64,000 bases of DNA from Lentzea flava (GCF_014648475.1 NZ_BMRE01000033.1:1-64000); one strand, 5' to 3'. Positions 24,803 through 33,687 are shown, numbered from the stretch's first letter. Notes: a model not told the origin generated them from the letters alone. Numbers and translations are program-made.

Positions 24803-25661
24803 ACTCGTCGGTGGTCGACCCGGCGATCAGCACGTCGAGGTACCCGCTCAGCACGTAGGTTCCGTGCGGCGTGCGGGCCGCCGTGGTCGGCGCGGTCCTC
24901 CACTCGCGCTGGGACCTGATCTGCCACGTGCGGGTGTCGAGCACGGTGACGGCGTTCTTGCCGGGCGCGCTCAGCCTGTTCGTGACGACCGTCAGGCCCT
25001 GCGGGGTGAGCGTGAGGCCGTCCGCGCCGGGGAGCTTCGGCGCGGGCAGTTCCTCGACGTGGTCCTGCGTGACCTTGAACAGCGTGCCGGTCGTGTAGTG
25101 GCCGGTGATGAGGAATCCCCTGGGGTCCCAGGCGATTCCGTTGTTGCCGAACGACTCCCCGCCCAGCCGCGGGTCCTTCGCGAACGCCGTGACGGTGCCA
25201 GCGCGGTCGACCTTGAAGATCGTGTCGCCCTTCGTGCCGGTGACGTAGGCGTTGCCGGCCGGGTCGACGGCCACGTCGTTGGCGCCGTTGGGGATGTCGA
25301 TCAGGCTGATCGTGCGGCCGGTGCGCAGGTCGAAGATCCCGAGGCCGGACTGGCCGAGTTCCTGCCGGTCGCCGAGGCCGATGTCGCCGAACGCGACGAG
25401 CAGCCGGCCGCGGTCGACCTGGATGCCGAACGTGGACACCATCTTCGTGCCGCTGACCAGCGTGCGGACCCTGCCGGTCTGGCTGACCAGCGACACCGTG
25501 CCGTGGCGCAGTGAGCTGACCAGGAACTGGCCGCGGGTCGGATCCCACTGCACGCCCTCGGGGTGCAGCGACTCCGCGACCCCTCCGATGTGCCTCGGCG
25601 TTGCTTCCGCTGTGCCCGTGACCAGCAACAACGCCGCCATGACGGCAAGCGCGACGCGCAT
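24786..25661 (-). CDS. Secreted SMP-30/gluconolactonase-like beta-propeller protein
   Basis: 291 aa. A Sec signal peptide (MRVALAVMAALLLVTGTAEA, cleavage near residue 20) precedes repeated propeller blades (GVQWDPTRGQFLVSS, NDVAVDPAGNAYVTG, GIAWDPRGFLITG, TLTPQGLTVVTN). It resembles SMP-30/NHL-type six-bladed lactonases, but no metal site can be assigned with confidence. Function unknown. It diverges from the MarR gene across an 82-bp region full of TATCA repeats. Its end overlaps the frameshifted hydrolase by 17 bp. Confidence 0.78.
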   Translation of the reverse strand: MRVALAVMAALLLVTGTAEATPRHIGGVAESLHPEGVQWDPTRGQFLVSSLRHGTVSLVSQTGRVRTLVSGTKMVSTFGIQVDRGRLLVAFGDIGLGDRQELGQSGLGIFDLRTGRTISLIDIPNGANDVAVDPAGNAYVTGTKGDTIFKVDRAGTVTAFAKDPRLGGESFGNNGIAWDPRGFLITGHYTTGTLFKVTQDHVEELPAPKLPGADGLTLTPQGLTVVTNRLSAPGKNAVTVLDTRTWQIRSQREWRTAPTTAARTPHGTYVLSGYLDVLIAGSTTDEFSLDR

Positions 25662-25690
25662 TGCTTCCCTCCAGTAAGAGCACTGATGGC

Positions 25691-25713
25691 TATCAGAGTT
25701 CTGATAACTATCA
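25691..25713. promoter_or_regulatory. Putative MarR operator (TATCA palindromes)
   Basis: TATCAGA-GT-TCTGATA (25691-25706) is a perfect palindrome, and it overlaps TGATA-AC-TATCA (25702-25713). Another TATCA follows at about 25721. They lie between the divergent beta-propeller and MarR genes, a typical autoregulated MarR operator arrangement. Confidence 0.6.
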
Positions 25714-25743
25714 ATACTCTTATCACACTTCTACGATGGACGG

Positions 25744-26184
25744 ATGCGCAGCGGTGATCGGATCGGCGGTGACATCAAGCGCGCCGAGCTCGAGCTGATG
25801 ACCGCGAAGGCGGCGGCGGTGAAGCCGGCGGGCCTGACCGTGCCGCAGTACTCGGCCCTGCTCGCGTTGAGCGACCACCCCGGCGCGCCCGCGGCGGAAC
25901 TCGCGCGGTTGTGCCTGGTCACGCCGCAGACGATGACGACGATCCTGCAGAACCTGGTCGCCATGGGGCTCGTGGAGCGCACACCGCACCAGTGGCAGCG
26001 CAACGTGCTGGAGAACCGGCTGACCGAGGCCGGATACGCGAAGTTCCGCGAGGCGGACAAGGGTGCCGTGGCGGTGGAGCAGAAGCTCGCGGACGCGTTC
26101 ACCGACGAGGAGCGCGCCCAGCTGCGAGCACTCCTGCAGCGGTGTTCCGAGGTCTTAGGGAGTTCTTACCGGACGCGCGACTAG
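25744..26184 (+). CDS. MarR-family transcriptional regulator
   Basis: 146 aa winged-helix regulator of the MarR type. The recognition region GAPAAELARLCLVTPQTMTTILQNLVAMGLVER covers about residues 55-85, followed by the wing and a C-terminal dimer helix (DEERAQLRALLQRC). TACGAT at 25732-25737 suggests a leaderless message starting at ATG 25744. Likely targets are itself and the divergent propeller gene. The FAD oxidase gene downstream on the same strand is separated by a palindrome and may be a third target. Confidence 0.88.
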   Translation: MRSGDRIGGDIKRAELELMTAKAAAVKPAGLTVPQYSALLALSDHPGAPAAELARLCLVTPQTMTTILQNLVAMGLVERTPHQWQRNVLENRLTEAGYAKFREADKGAVAVEQKLADAFTDEERAQLRALLQRCSEVLGSSYRTRD

Positions 26185-26200
26185 CGCCCGAGTGGCGCAA

Positions 26201-26224
26201 CCTGTGTGACACCAGTCACACAGG
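26201..26224. repeat. Perfect 10-bp inverted repeat before the FAD oxidase gene
   Basis: CCTGTGTGAC-ACCA-GTCACACAGG. It ends at the start of the GGGAGG ribosome-binding site of the oxidase gene. It may be an operator for the oxidase, or an RNA hairpin ending the marR message. Confidence 0.6.
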
Positions 26225-26235
26225 GAGGTTCGGTC

Positions 26236-27615
26236 ATGACAAACCTGGAGAGCCTGCGCGCTGCCTTCTCCGGAACGCTGCTCACCGCGCACGACCAGGC
26301 GTACGAGGACGCGCGAGCCGTGTTCAACAGCGCGATCGAGACGAGACCCGCGGTGATCGCCCAGTGCGAGAACCCGGCGGACGTGCGGGAGGCGCTCGCC
26401 TTCGCCCAGCGGTCCGGGATGCCGGTGGCCGTGCGCAGCGGTGGCCACAGCGTGGCGGGGGCGAGCCTCGTGCAGGACGGGCTCGTGCTCGACATGCGCC
26501 GGATGAACGCCGTCTCGATCTCGCCCGACGCGCGCAGCGCCGTGGTGGGCGGCGGGGCCACGTGGGGCGCGTTCGACCGGGCCGCGCAGCCCTTCGGCGC
26601 CGCCACGACCGGGGGCAGGGTCTCCACCACGGGCGTTGCCGGGCTGACGCTGGGCGGCGGGTCCGGCTGGATGGAACGCAAGTGCGGGCTGGCGTGCGAC
26701 AACCTGCTGGCCGTCGACCTGGTGCTCGCCGACGGCAGGACCGTGACCGCGAGCGAGACCGAACACCCCGACCTGTTCTGGGCGTTGCACGGCGGTGGCG
26801 GGAACTTCGGGGTGGCCATGTCGTTCACGTTCCGGCTGCACCCGCTGCCGGAGTTCTCGTTCGCGCTGCTGATGTGGCCCGCCGAGGAGGGAGAGGCGGC
26901 GACGCTCGCCTACCGCGACTTCATGGAGACCGCGCCGGAGGAGGTCGGCGGTGGCGCGATCTACCTGACCGGGCCGCCGGAGGACTTCGTGCCCGCCGAA
27001 CTCGTCGGCAAGCTCTGCTGCGCGGTCCTCGTGACGTACCTGGGCAACTCCGCGGACCTGCCCGGCCTCGTCGCCCCGCTCGCCGCGCTGGAGCCGCGGG
27101 CGCTGGTGATCACCGACATCCCCTACGCCGATTTCCAGTCCATGCTGGACGATCCGCCCGGCTTCCGGAACTACTGGTCCGCCGAGTACCTGCGGTCGCT
27201 GCCCGACGAGGCGGTGCACGCGTTCTGCGCCGCCGCCGGCCTGATGATCACCCCGTCGCCGTCCCAGCACGGCATGATCCCGTGGGGAGGCGCGGTCGCC
27301 CGCAACGCGGACGACTGGCCGATGGCCAACCGCGACACGCCCTGGGTCGCACACCCGCTGGGGCTGTGGGAGGACCCGGCGGACGACCAGCGGGCGCGGG
27401 ACTGGGCGCACCACCTGCGTGACGTGCTCGCGCCGTGGACGACGGGCGCGGTCTACCTGAACTTCATCGGTGACGAGGGCGCCGACCGGGTCGTCGCGGG
27501 CTACGGCAGGCATAACTACGACCGGCTCGCCGCGATCAAGGCCGAGTACGATCCCGGCAACCTCTTCAACCTCTGGCACAACATCGTGCCCAGGAAGCCC
27601 GCTGTCAGCACCTGA
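26236..27615 (+). CDS. FAD-linked oxidase (berberine-bridge-enzyme-like)
   Basis: 459 aa from ATG 26236 with GGGAGG upstream. An FAD_binding_4 (PCMH) domain covers about residues 35-205, with the flavin-linking histidine in RSGGHSVAG (His71). The C-terminal BBE segment is present (YNFIGDEG-like block, YDPGNLFNLWHNI). At the place where bicovalent members have a flavin-binding cysteine, this protein reads GGRVSTTGVAG, with valine. FAD is therefore probably attached through His only. It would oxidise a sugar or secondary metabolite with oxygen; substrate unknown. It follows the MarR gene and is convergent with an SDR gene. Confidence 0.88.
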   Translation: MTNLESLRAAFSGTLLTAHDQAYEDARAVFNSAIETRPAVIAQCENPADVREALAFAQRSGMPVAVRSGGHSVAGASLVQDGLVLDMRRMNAVSISPDARSAVVGGGATWGAFDRAAQPFGAATTGGRVSTTGVAGLTLGGGSGWMERKCGLACDNLLAVDLVLADGRTVTASETEHPDLFWALHGGGGNFGVAMSFTFRLHPLPEFSFALLMWPAEEGEAATLAYRDFMETAPEEVGGGAIYLTGPPEDFVPAELVGKLCCAVLVTYLGNSADLPGLVAPLAALEPRALVITDIPYADFQSMLDDPPGFRNYWSAEYLRSLPDEAVHAFCAAAGLMITPSPSQHGMIPWGGAVARNADDWPMANRDTPWVAHPLGLWEDPADDQRARDWAHHLRDVLAPWTTGAVYLNFIGDEGADRVVAGYGRHNYDRLAAIKAEYDPGNLFNLWHNIVPRKPAVST

Positions 27616-27618
27616 GGC

Positions 27619-28299
27619 TCAGCGGTGCGCCGCCTGCCCGGTGGGCCGGATCAGGATCTCGTTCACGTCCACCGTGGACGGTTGCGAGACGGCGTAGAGC
27701 ACCGCCCTGCCCACGTCCTCCGGCGCCAGCTTGGGATCGTCCGCCCGAGACGCCGGGATCGCGTCGGTGTCGACGAGTCCGGGCTGAACCACGGTGACCC
27801 GCACCCCGGTCCCCACCGCTTCCGCCCGGATCGCCTGCGCCAGGCCGGTGACCGCCCACTTCGTCGCCGAGTAGAGGTTTCCCGGCCGCACGCCGCGACC
27901 GGCGGCGGAGCCGGTGAGCACCAGGTGCCCGCCGGACCGGATCAGCGCGGGCATCGCCGCACGTGCCGTGAACGCCGGACCGCAGACGTTCGTGACGACC
28001 ATGCCGGTCCATTCCTCCGGTTCGGCGCCCGCGGCGGAAACGAACGACGTGTCGACGGAAACGCCGGCGTTCGCGAACACCACGTCGATCTGGCCCCACC
28101 GCGACTCCACTCGGGACATGAGTTCCTGCACGGAATCCCACGAGGAAACGTCACATTTGGCGTCCCACCCGCGGTCCCCGACAGATTCTTCGGCCGTGCG
28201 CGAGGCTCTGACCACGCGATAGCCCGCGTCGGCTGCCAGCGCGGCGGTCGCCGCCCCGATGCCGCGGGAAGCGCCGGTCACCACGAAGACGTTCTCCAT
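27619..28299 (-). CDS. Short-chain dehydrogenase/reductase
   Basis: 226 aa classical SDR. NAD(P) motif TGASRGIGAA near the N-terminus, NAG at FANAGVS, catalytic serine in VLTGSAAG and YSATK for Tyr/Lys. An Arg after the glycine motif (RASRTAEE) hints at NADPH preference. Substrate unknown. It diverges from the beta-lactamase-fold gene by about 50 bp and ends 3 bp from the convergent FAD oxidase gene. Confidence 0.9.
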   Translation of the reverse strand: MENVFVVTGASRGIGAATAALAADAGYRVVRASRTAEESVGDRGWDAKCDVSSWDSVQELMSRVESRWGQIDVVFANAGVSVDTSFVSAAGAEPEEWTGMVVTNVCGPAFTARAAMPALIRSGGHLVLTGSAAGRGVRPGNLYSATKWAVTGLAQAIRAEAVGTGVRVTVVQPGLVDTDAIPASRADDPKLAPEDVGRAVLYAVSQPSTVDVNEILIRPTGQAAHR

Positions 28300-28350
28300 G
28301 ATCGAACCCTAGTCAGGGAACTGTCAGTGCCGCCTGTTTTGATGTCGCGC

Positions 28351-29385
28351 ATGACTTTGAACCGCAGGTCCGTGTTCGGGCTGGGATCCGTCGCGGCCGC
28401 GACGGCCGTGCTCGGCTCCACCGGTGCAGCGCAGGCTCAGGAAGACGCGGAGGTCGAGATCGAACGCTTCCCGACCACCGCGGACCGGTCACGCAAGCGC
28501 GTGGCGCAGATCTACCGGCGGCAGACCCGCAGGGCGCGGGGCGACTGGTCGTCGCTGATCACGATCGCCGACCTCGACGGCACCACGAAGTCCGCGGTGG
28601 ACGAGAACGCGGACAGGGTCGTCGAGGCCTACAGCGTCAACAAGGTGGCGGTCGCCGTCGCCGTCCTGGACAAGGTGGACCGCGGGCTGATCAAGCTCGA
28701 CCAGACCGTCACGGTGTCGGCCGGCATCGTCATCCAGGACACCGACGGCATCTTCGCGCTCGACGGCGCGTACCCGAGCGAGGTCACCGTGGGCCACGCG
28801 CTCGCGAACCTGCTCACCGTCTCGGACAACACCGCGGTCCGCCTGTGCGGCCTGGTCGTGCCGGCGCTCGAGCTGAACCAGATCCTGCGGGACAAGGGCT
28901 TCGTGCACACGCAGGTCGTGCCGGTCGCGAACCCGAACCGGTTCTTCCTCGGCACCACGACGGCGCGCGAGACGCACACGCTGCTGCAGAAGCTGGTCGA
29001 CGGCCAGCTGCTGTCCGCTGCCTCGACGGCCTACCTGCTCAACATCCTGCGGGCGACGGCGAGCTTCACCGACGGCGTGCGGCTGAACCTGACGACGAAC
29101 GAGCGCCTGCGCGTGGCCACGAAGGCGGGCTGGTTCGAGGACGGCCGAAACGAGGCCGGGATCATGTTCAGCGAGGACAATCGGGCGATCCTCATCTACT
29201 CGATGTTCGCGTCCGGCACGTTCGCCGGTGACAAGGCGCAGAACGACCAGGACTTCAGCACCACGCACCCCGCTGTCGCAGCGCGTGCCGAGCTCGGCCG
29301 GTCGATGTTCGACGCGGTCATCAAGATCACGACCACGAAGCCGAAACACCGTGCAAAGGTTTACAGGTTCTTCAACGGCGGTTGA
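28351..29385 (+). CDS. Tat-exported serine hydrolase of the class A beta-lactamase fold
   Basis: 344 aa from ATG 28351 (ATG 28342 also in frame). The N-terminus has a twin-arginine signal (NRRSVFGLGSVAAATAVLG, cleavage near AQA at 27-29). Active-site motifs are S95-x-x-K98 in YSVNK, SDN at 158-160 and KAG at 258-260 in place of KTG. No ExxLN omega-loop glutamate is evident at the expected spacing after SDN. A peptidoglycan-related or other serine hydrolase is therefore as likely as a real beta-lactamase. Monocistronic. The 116-bp gap after it is A/T-rich near 29425-29450 and I see no clear terminator. Confidence 0.82.
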   Translation: MTLNRRSVFGLGSVAAATAVLGSTGAAQAQEDAEVEIERFPTTADRSRKRVAQIYRRQTRRARGDWSSLITIADLDGTTKSAVDENADRVVEAYSVNKVAVAVAVLDKVDRGLIKLDQTVTVSAGIVIQDTDGIFALDGAYPSEVTVGHALANLLTVSDNTAVRLCGLVVPALELNQILRDKGFVHTQVVPVANPNRFFLGTTTARETHTLLQKLVDGQLLSAASTAYLLNILRATASFTDGVRLNLTTNERLRVATKAGWFEDGRNEAGIMFSEDNRAILIYSMFASGTFAGDKAQNDQDFSTTHPAVAARAELGRSMFDAVIKITTTKPKHRAKVYRFFNGG

Positions 29386-29501
29386 TTCCTGAGATTCATC
29401 CTCGAAACCGCACCAAAGACGTCTGGTTTTCAGATATATACATAACCAACGCCGGGGTCGGTCGTCGCCGCCGTCGACGACCGGCTTCCCCGCCGTCGGT
29501 G

Positions 29502-30308
29502 TTACAGCGCCGGTTCCACAATGGAGTGGTACCGCCGCGAAACCTCCGCGATCACCTCGTCGAAGTCCGCCGCCCAGATGTCGGCGTTGAAGATCTCCAC
29601 CTCGACGTCCCCCGCATATCCCGTCGCGGCGACCTGTCTGGTCAGCCGGTCGAGGTCGATGTCGCCGTCACCCGGATAACCGCGGCCCAGCAGCACGTCC
29701 GCCGGCACCGGTGTGAGCCAGTCGCACACCTGGTACGACGCGATGCGCTCCCCCGCGCGCACGATCTGCGCGTCGAGGTCCGGGTCCCACCACACGTGCA
29801 GCGCGTCCACGACGACGCCGACCGAATCGTGCTTCTCCGCGATGTCCAGCGCCTGCGACAACGTCGACAGCACACCGCGGTCCGCGCAGAACACCGGGTG
29901 CATCGGCTCCAGCGCGAGCGTCACGCCCGCGGACTTCGCCTCGACGGACAGTTCGGCGATGGCGTCCGCGACCCGTTGACGTGCGCCGACGAGGTCCTTG
30001 TCGCCCGCGACACCGCCGACGACCATCACCAGCGTGTCGGTGCGCAGCGCCGCCGCCTCCTCGATCGCGCGCCGGTTGTCGTCCATCGCGGCACGGTTGT
30101 CGACCGCCGTCAGGAACCCGCCGCGACAGAGCGACGACACCCGCAGGCCCGCGTCCGCGACGAGCTTCGCGGTGCGCTCCAGGCCGTGGTCCGCGACCGG
30201 TTCGCGCCACAGCCCGATGGAGGAGATGCCGTGCCGGACGCAGCCCTCGACGGCCTCCACGACCGTCGCGCGTTTGATCGTCGCCTGGTTCAGCGAGAGG
30301 CGAGCCAC
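29502..30308 (-). CDS. Sugar phosphate isomerase/epimerase (TIM barrel)
   Basis: 268 aa xylose-isomerase-like TIM barrel of the AP-endonuclease 2 family. Metal-binding type residues are visible in LALEPMHPVF, VVVDALHVWWDPD and VEVEIFNADIW. It probably isomerises or epimerises a sugar or keto-inositol. The start is GTG 30308, inside the end of the preceding gene (19-bp overlap). Last gene of a three-gene operon with a Gfo/Idh/MocA oxidoreductase and a DUF993 aldolase-like protein, facing a LacI regulator. Confidence 0.85.
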   Translation of the reverse strand: MARLSLNQATIKRATVVEAVEGCVRHGISSIGLWREPVADHGLERTAKLVADAGLRVSSLCRGGFLTAVDNRAAMDDNRRAIEEAAALRTDTLVMVVGGVAGDKDLVGARQRVADAIAELSVEAKSAGVTLALEPMHPVFCADRGVLSTLSQALDIAEKHDSVGVVVDALHVWWDPDLDAQIVRAGERIASYQVCDWLTPVPADVLLGRGYPGDGDIDLDRLTRQVAATGYAGDVEVEIFNADIWAADFDEVIAEVSRRYHSIVEPAL

Positions 30309-31309
30309 TGCTGCCACCGCCGTTCCGCGAAATCGGGGTCGATCACGCCGGCGATCTCGGCGAGCCGTTTCGCCTCGGCGAGGTGCTCGACGCCGCGGGC
30401 GGATTCCAGGCCGCCCAGCAACAGGAATCGTTCCTGGTGCCCGGCCAGCCACGCCAGGAACACCACGCCGGTTTTGTAGTAGTAGGTCGGTGTGCTGAAC
30501 AGGTGGCGCGACAACGGAACCGTCGGCGCCATGATCCGGTGGAACTCGTCGGTGTCGCCCTCGGCGAGTTTCGCGAGCGCTTTGGCCGCCACGGGCGCGA
30601 TCGGGTCGAAGATGCCGAGCAACGCGTCGCTGTGGCCGTGCTCGTCGCCCGCGATCAGCTCCGGGTAGTTGAAGTCGTCGCCGGTGTAGCAGCGGACGCC
30701 TGGCGGAAGCCTGCGGCGCAGGCCGATCTCGTGGTTCGCGTCGAGCAGCGACACCTTCACGCCGTCGACCTTGTCCGGGCGGGCCGCGATGATCTCCAGG
30801 AAGGCGTCGGTGGCGCGGTCGACCTCTTTCGCGCCCCAATACCCTGCCAGCTTCGGGTCGAACGCCGTGCCGAGCCAGTGCAGGATCACCGGTTCGCTGA
30901 CGTTGTCGAGCAGCGTGCCGTAGACCTTCTCGTAGTCCTCCGGGCCCTTCGCGCACGCGGCGAGCTGCCGGGAGCACATCAGCACGGGCTGTGCGCCCGC
31001 CTCCTGCACGACGTCGAGCTGGTCCAGGTAGGCCTTCAGCACGTCGTCCAGGCTCGGCTCGCCGGTGAGGTGGTCGGTGGCGACGCCCGCGCAGATCCGT
31101 CCGGCCTTCTCGGCGGCGCTGCGGCGGATCAGCTCGGCCGCGGTGGGCCAGTCGAGGCCCATGCCGCGTTGCGCGGTGTCCATCGCCTCCGCGACGCCGA
31201 GGCCGTGCGACCACAGGTGGTGCCGGAACTTCAGCGTGGCATCCCAGTCCACCGTGCGTTCGTCTGTGGCGACAACATGTGCTGCCGCGAACACGGTCCT
31301 GTTAAACAT
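30290..31309 (-). CDS. DUF993 dihydrodipicolinate synthase-like protein
   Basis: 339 aa of the DUF993 family, which has the DHDPS/N-acetylneuraminate lyase barrel. The family blocks TVDWDATLKFRHHLWSHGLGVAEAMDTAQRG-like opening (split here by position 20-50), HWLGTAFDPKLAGYWG and DGVKVSLLDANHE are present, the last containing a candidate Schiff-base lysine. It probably cleaves or forms a carbon-carbon bond in sugar breakdown. Its ATG 31309 overlaps the stop of the upstream oxidoreductase by 8 bp. Middle gene of the operon. Confidence 0.85.
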   Translation of the reverse strand: MFNRTVFAAAHVVATDERTVDWDATLKFRHHLWSHGLGVAEAMDTAQRGMGLDWPTAAELIRRSAAEKAGRICAGVATDHLTGEPSLDDVLKAYLDQLDVVQEAGAQPVLMCSRQLAACAKGPEDYEKVYGTLLDNVSEPVILHWLGTAFDPKLAGYWGAKEVDRATDAFLEIIAARPDKVDGVKVSLLDANHEIGLRRRLPPGVRCYTGDDFNYPELIAGDEHGHSDALLGIFDPIAPVAAKALAKLAEGDTDEFHRIMAPTVPLSRHLFSTPTYYYKTGVVFLAWLAGHQERFLLLGGLESARGVEHLAEAKRLAEIAGVIDPDFAERRWQQWLASR

Positions 31310-32444
31310 TGGGGATCTCCACGCGACGACCCTCCGAAGAGGACTGCAGACCGGCGGCGGCGAGTGCGACACCCCGTGCGCCGGCGCGGAAGTCGTGCGG
31401 GAACGGCGTGCCCTGGTAGACGTGCCGCAGGAACTCGGCCCACTGCACCTTGAAGCCGTTGTCGAAGTCCTCGTTGTCCGGCACCTGCTGCCACTGGTCG
31501 CGGAACGGGTGCGTGACCGGGAGATCCGGGTTCCAGACCGGCTTCGGCGTGACGGCGCGGGGCTGCACGAAGCACTCGCGCAGTCCCGCGACCGCGCTCC
31601 CCTCGGTGCCGTCCACTTGGAACTCGACGAGCTCGTCGCGGCGCACCCGGACGCACCACGACGAGTTGATCTGGGCGATGACGCCGTTCTCGATCTCGAA
31701 GATGCCGTAGGCGGCGTCGTCGGCGGTCGCCGCGTACTCGGCTCCCTGCTCGTCCCAGCGCGTCGGGATGTGCGTGACGGCCTTCGCCGTGACCGCCTCG
31801 ACCCGGCCGAAGAGGTCGTGGAGCAGGTAGCTCCAGTGGCAGAACATGTCCGAGACGATGCCGCCGCCGTCCTGCGCCCGGTAGTTCCAGCTCGGGCGCT
31901 GCGCGGGCTGCCAGTCGCCCTCGAAGACCCAGTAGCCGAACTCCCCGCGCACGCTGAGGACGCGGCCGAAGAAGCCGCCGTCGAGCAGCCGCTTGAGCTT
32001 GCGGATGCCGGGCAGGTAGAGCTTGTCGGCGACGACTCCGTGCTTGAGGCCCTTGTCGTCGGCGAGCTGCGCGAGCCGCAGCGCCTCGTCGACGGTCTCG
32101 CTGACCGGCTTCTCGGTGTAGACGTGCTTGCCGGCCTCGAGCGCCTTGGTGATCGACTCGACGTGCTTCGACGTGACCTGCGAGTCGAAGTAGATCTCCA
32201 CCGACGGGTCCGCGAGCGCCGCGTCGAGGTCGGTGGTCCAGCGCGCGAGGTCGTGCCGTTCCGCGATCTCCTTGAGCTTGTCGGCGTTGCGCCCGACGAG
32301 CACGGGTTCGACCTTGATCACGGTCCCGTCCGGCAACCGCACGCCTTCTTCGCGCAGCGGGAGGAGGGACCGGACCAGGTGCTGGCGATACCCCATCCGC
32401 CCGGTGACGCCGTTGACCGCCACTCCGATGGTCCGAACCGCCAT
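31302..32444 (-). CDS. Gfo/Idh/MocA family oxidoreductase
   Basis: 380 aa from ATG 32444 with GGGAGG upstream. The N-terminal Rossmann domain (IGVAVNGVTGRMGYRQHLVRS) is followed by the family EKPVS motif (HVYTEKPVSETVDEAL) and a C-terminal alpha/beta domain. It probably oxidises a sugar or inositol with NAD(P). First gene of the operon. A LacI-type palindrome lies 24 bp upstream of the start. Confidence 0.9.
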   Translation of the reverse strand: MAVRTIGVAVNGVTGRMGYRQHLVRSLLPLREEGVRLPDGTVIKVEPVLVGRNADKLKEIAERHDLARWTTDLDAALADPSVEIYFDSQVTSKHVESITKALEAGKHVYTEKPVSETVDEALRLAQLADDKGLKHGVVADKLYLPGIRKLKRLLDGGFFGRVLSVRGEFGYWVFEGDWQPAQRPSWNYRAQDGGGIVSDMFCHWSYLLHDLFGRVEAVTAKAVTHIPTRWDEQGAEYAATADDAAYGIFEIENGVIAQINSSWCVRVRRDELVEFQVDGTEGSAVAGLRECFVQPRAVTPKPVWNPDLPVTHPFRDQWQQVPDNEDFDNGFKVQWAEFLRHVYQGTPFPHDFRAGARGVALAAAGLQSSSEGRRVEIPNV

Positions 32445-32467
32445 CACACCTCCCTGGTAGGAGCGCT

Positions 32468-32481
32468 GGAAAGCGCTTTCC
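32468..32481. promoter_or_regulatory. LacI-family operator
   Basis: GGAAAGCGCTTTCC is a perfect 14-bp palindrome with the central CG typical of LacI/GalR operators. It lies between the sugar operon (start 32444, minus) and the LacI regulator gene (start 32567, plus). Confidence 0.8.
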
Positions 32482-32566
32482 CGCCACGCTAGTTGCGGCA
32501 CTTGACGGCCGTCAACCTCCGCGCGAGTTAGTCTCAGCGCTCACATGCACGTTGACGGAGGTGGTC

Positions 32567-33583
32567 GTGTCCGCCCGACAGGTGACACTTGCCGAGGTGG
32601 CCAAGCAGGCAGGTGTGTCGCTGGCGACCGCCTCGCGCGTGCTGAACGGCAGCACGCGGCAGGTGAGCGAGGAGCTGAGCGACCGCGTCCTGCGCACAGC
32701 GGAGCAGCTCGGTTACGTGCCGAACGCGTCCGCGCAGGCGCTGGCCCGCAACTCGAGCTCGCTCGTCGGCCTGGTCGTCCACGACATCACCGACCCGTAC
32801 TTCTCGTGCATCGCGGCGGGCGTGACCAGGGTGGCAGAGGAGGCCGGGCTCGTGGTCGTGCTGGGCACGACCGGGCGGCGGCCGGAGCGCGAGGTGGAGC
32901 TGCTGTCCACGCTGCGCGCGCATCGGGCGCGCGCGGTGGTGCTGGCCGGTTCGCGGACCACCGATCGTTCGGCGCAGTCGCGGCTGGCAGCGGAGATCGA
33001 CGCGTTCACCGAGCAGGGCGGGCGGGTCGCGTGCGTGTCGCAGGCGAAGCTCGGCACCGACACTGTCGTGCCGGGCAACCGGGCGGGAGGGCGAGCGCTG
33101 GCGCGTGCCCTGACCGAGCTCGGGCACAAGAAGTTCGCCGTTCTGGGTGGACCTTCCGACCTCTTCGTGGCGAGGGACCGGCTCGCCGGGTTCAAGGCGG
33201 GGCTCGCGGACGCCGGGATCGCGCCGCCCGTGGTGATCAACGGCGCGTTCACCCGTGACGGCGGGTACGAGGCCGCGTTGGAACTGTTGGCGTCGAAGAC
33301 GCGTGCCACCTGCGTGTTCGCCGTGACCGACGTGATGGCGATGGGCGCGATGGCGGCGCTGCGGGAACGTGGCGTGCGGGTGCCGGAGGACATGTCGATC
33401 GCCGGGTTCGACGACATCCCGACGCTGCGGGACACCGTCCCCGCGCTGTCGACCGTGCGGCTGCCGTTGGAGGAGATGGGCGAGATCGCCGCAGGTCTCG
33501 TGCTGGATGCCGGTGGTGACGAGCCCCGCACCGTCCGCGTGGCGGGCGAGGTGGTGCTGAGGGCGTCGACTGCCCACAATTAG
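32567..33583 (+). CDS. LacI-family transcriptional regulator
   Basis: 338 aa. The N-terminal helix-turn-helix (VTLAEVAKQAGVSLATASRVLNG) and hinge helix (NASAQALAR) are followed by a periplasmic-binding-protein-like effector domain. The start is GTG 32567 with GGAGG six bases upstream; the frame extends to TTG 32552 without a site. It probably represses the divergent sugar operon through the palindrome at 32468 until its sugar ligand is present. Ligand unknown. Confidence 0.93.
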   Translation: MSARQVTLAEVAKQAGVSLATASRVLNGSTRQVSEELSDRVLRTAEQLGYVPNASAQALARNSSSLVGLVVHDITDPYFSCIAAGVTRVAEEAGLVVVLGTTGRRPEREVELLSTLRAHRARAVVLAGSRTTDRSAQSRLAAEIDAFTEQGGRVACVSQAKLGTDTVVPGNRAGGRALARALTELGHKKFAVLGGPSDLFVARDRLAGFKAGLADAGIAPPVVINGAFTRDGGYEAALELLASKTRATCVFAVTDVMAMGAMAALRERGVRVPEDMSIAGFDDIPTLRDTVPALSTVRLPLEEMGEIAAGLVLDAGGDEPRTVRVAGEVVLRASTAHN

Positions 33584-33687
33584 ACTCGTCCGTCCCCGTA
33601 CCGAGTCATGAGGAGTTGAGCCGTCCCCATGGGGTCTGGCCCAGGCTGGCATACCAATCCGGTCCCTAGCTGCTGCGGAGCGCGGAG

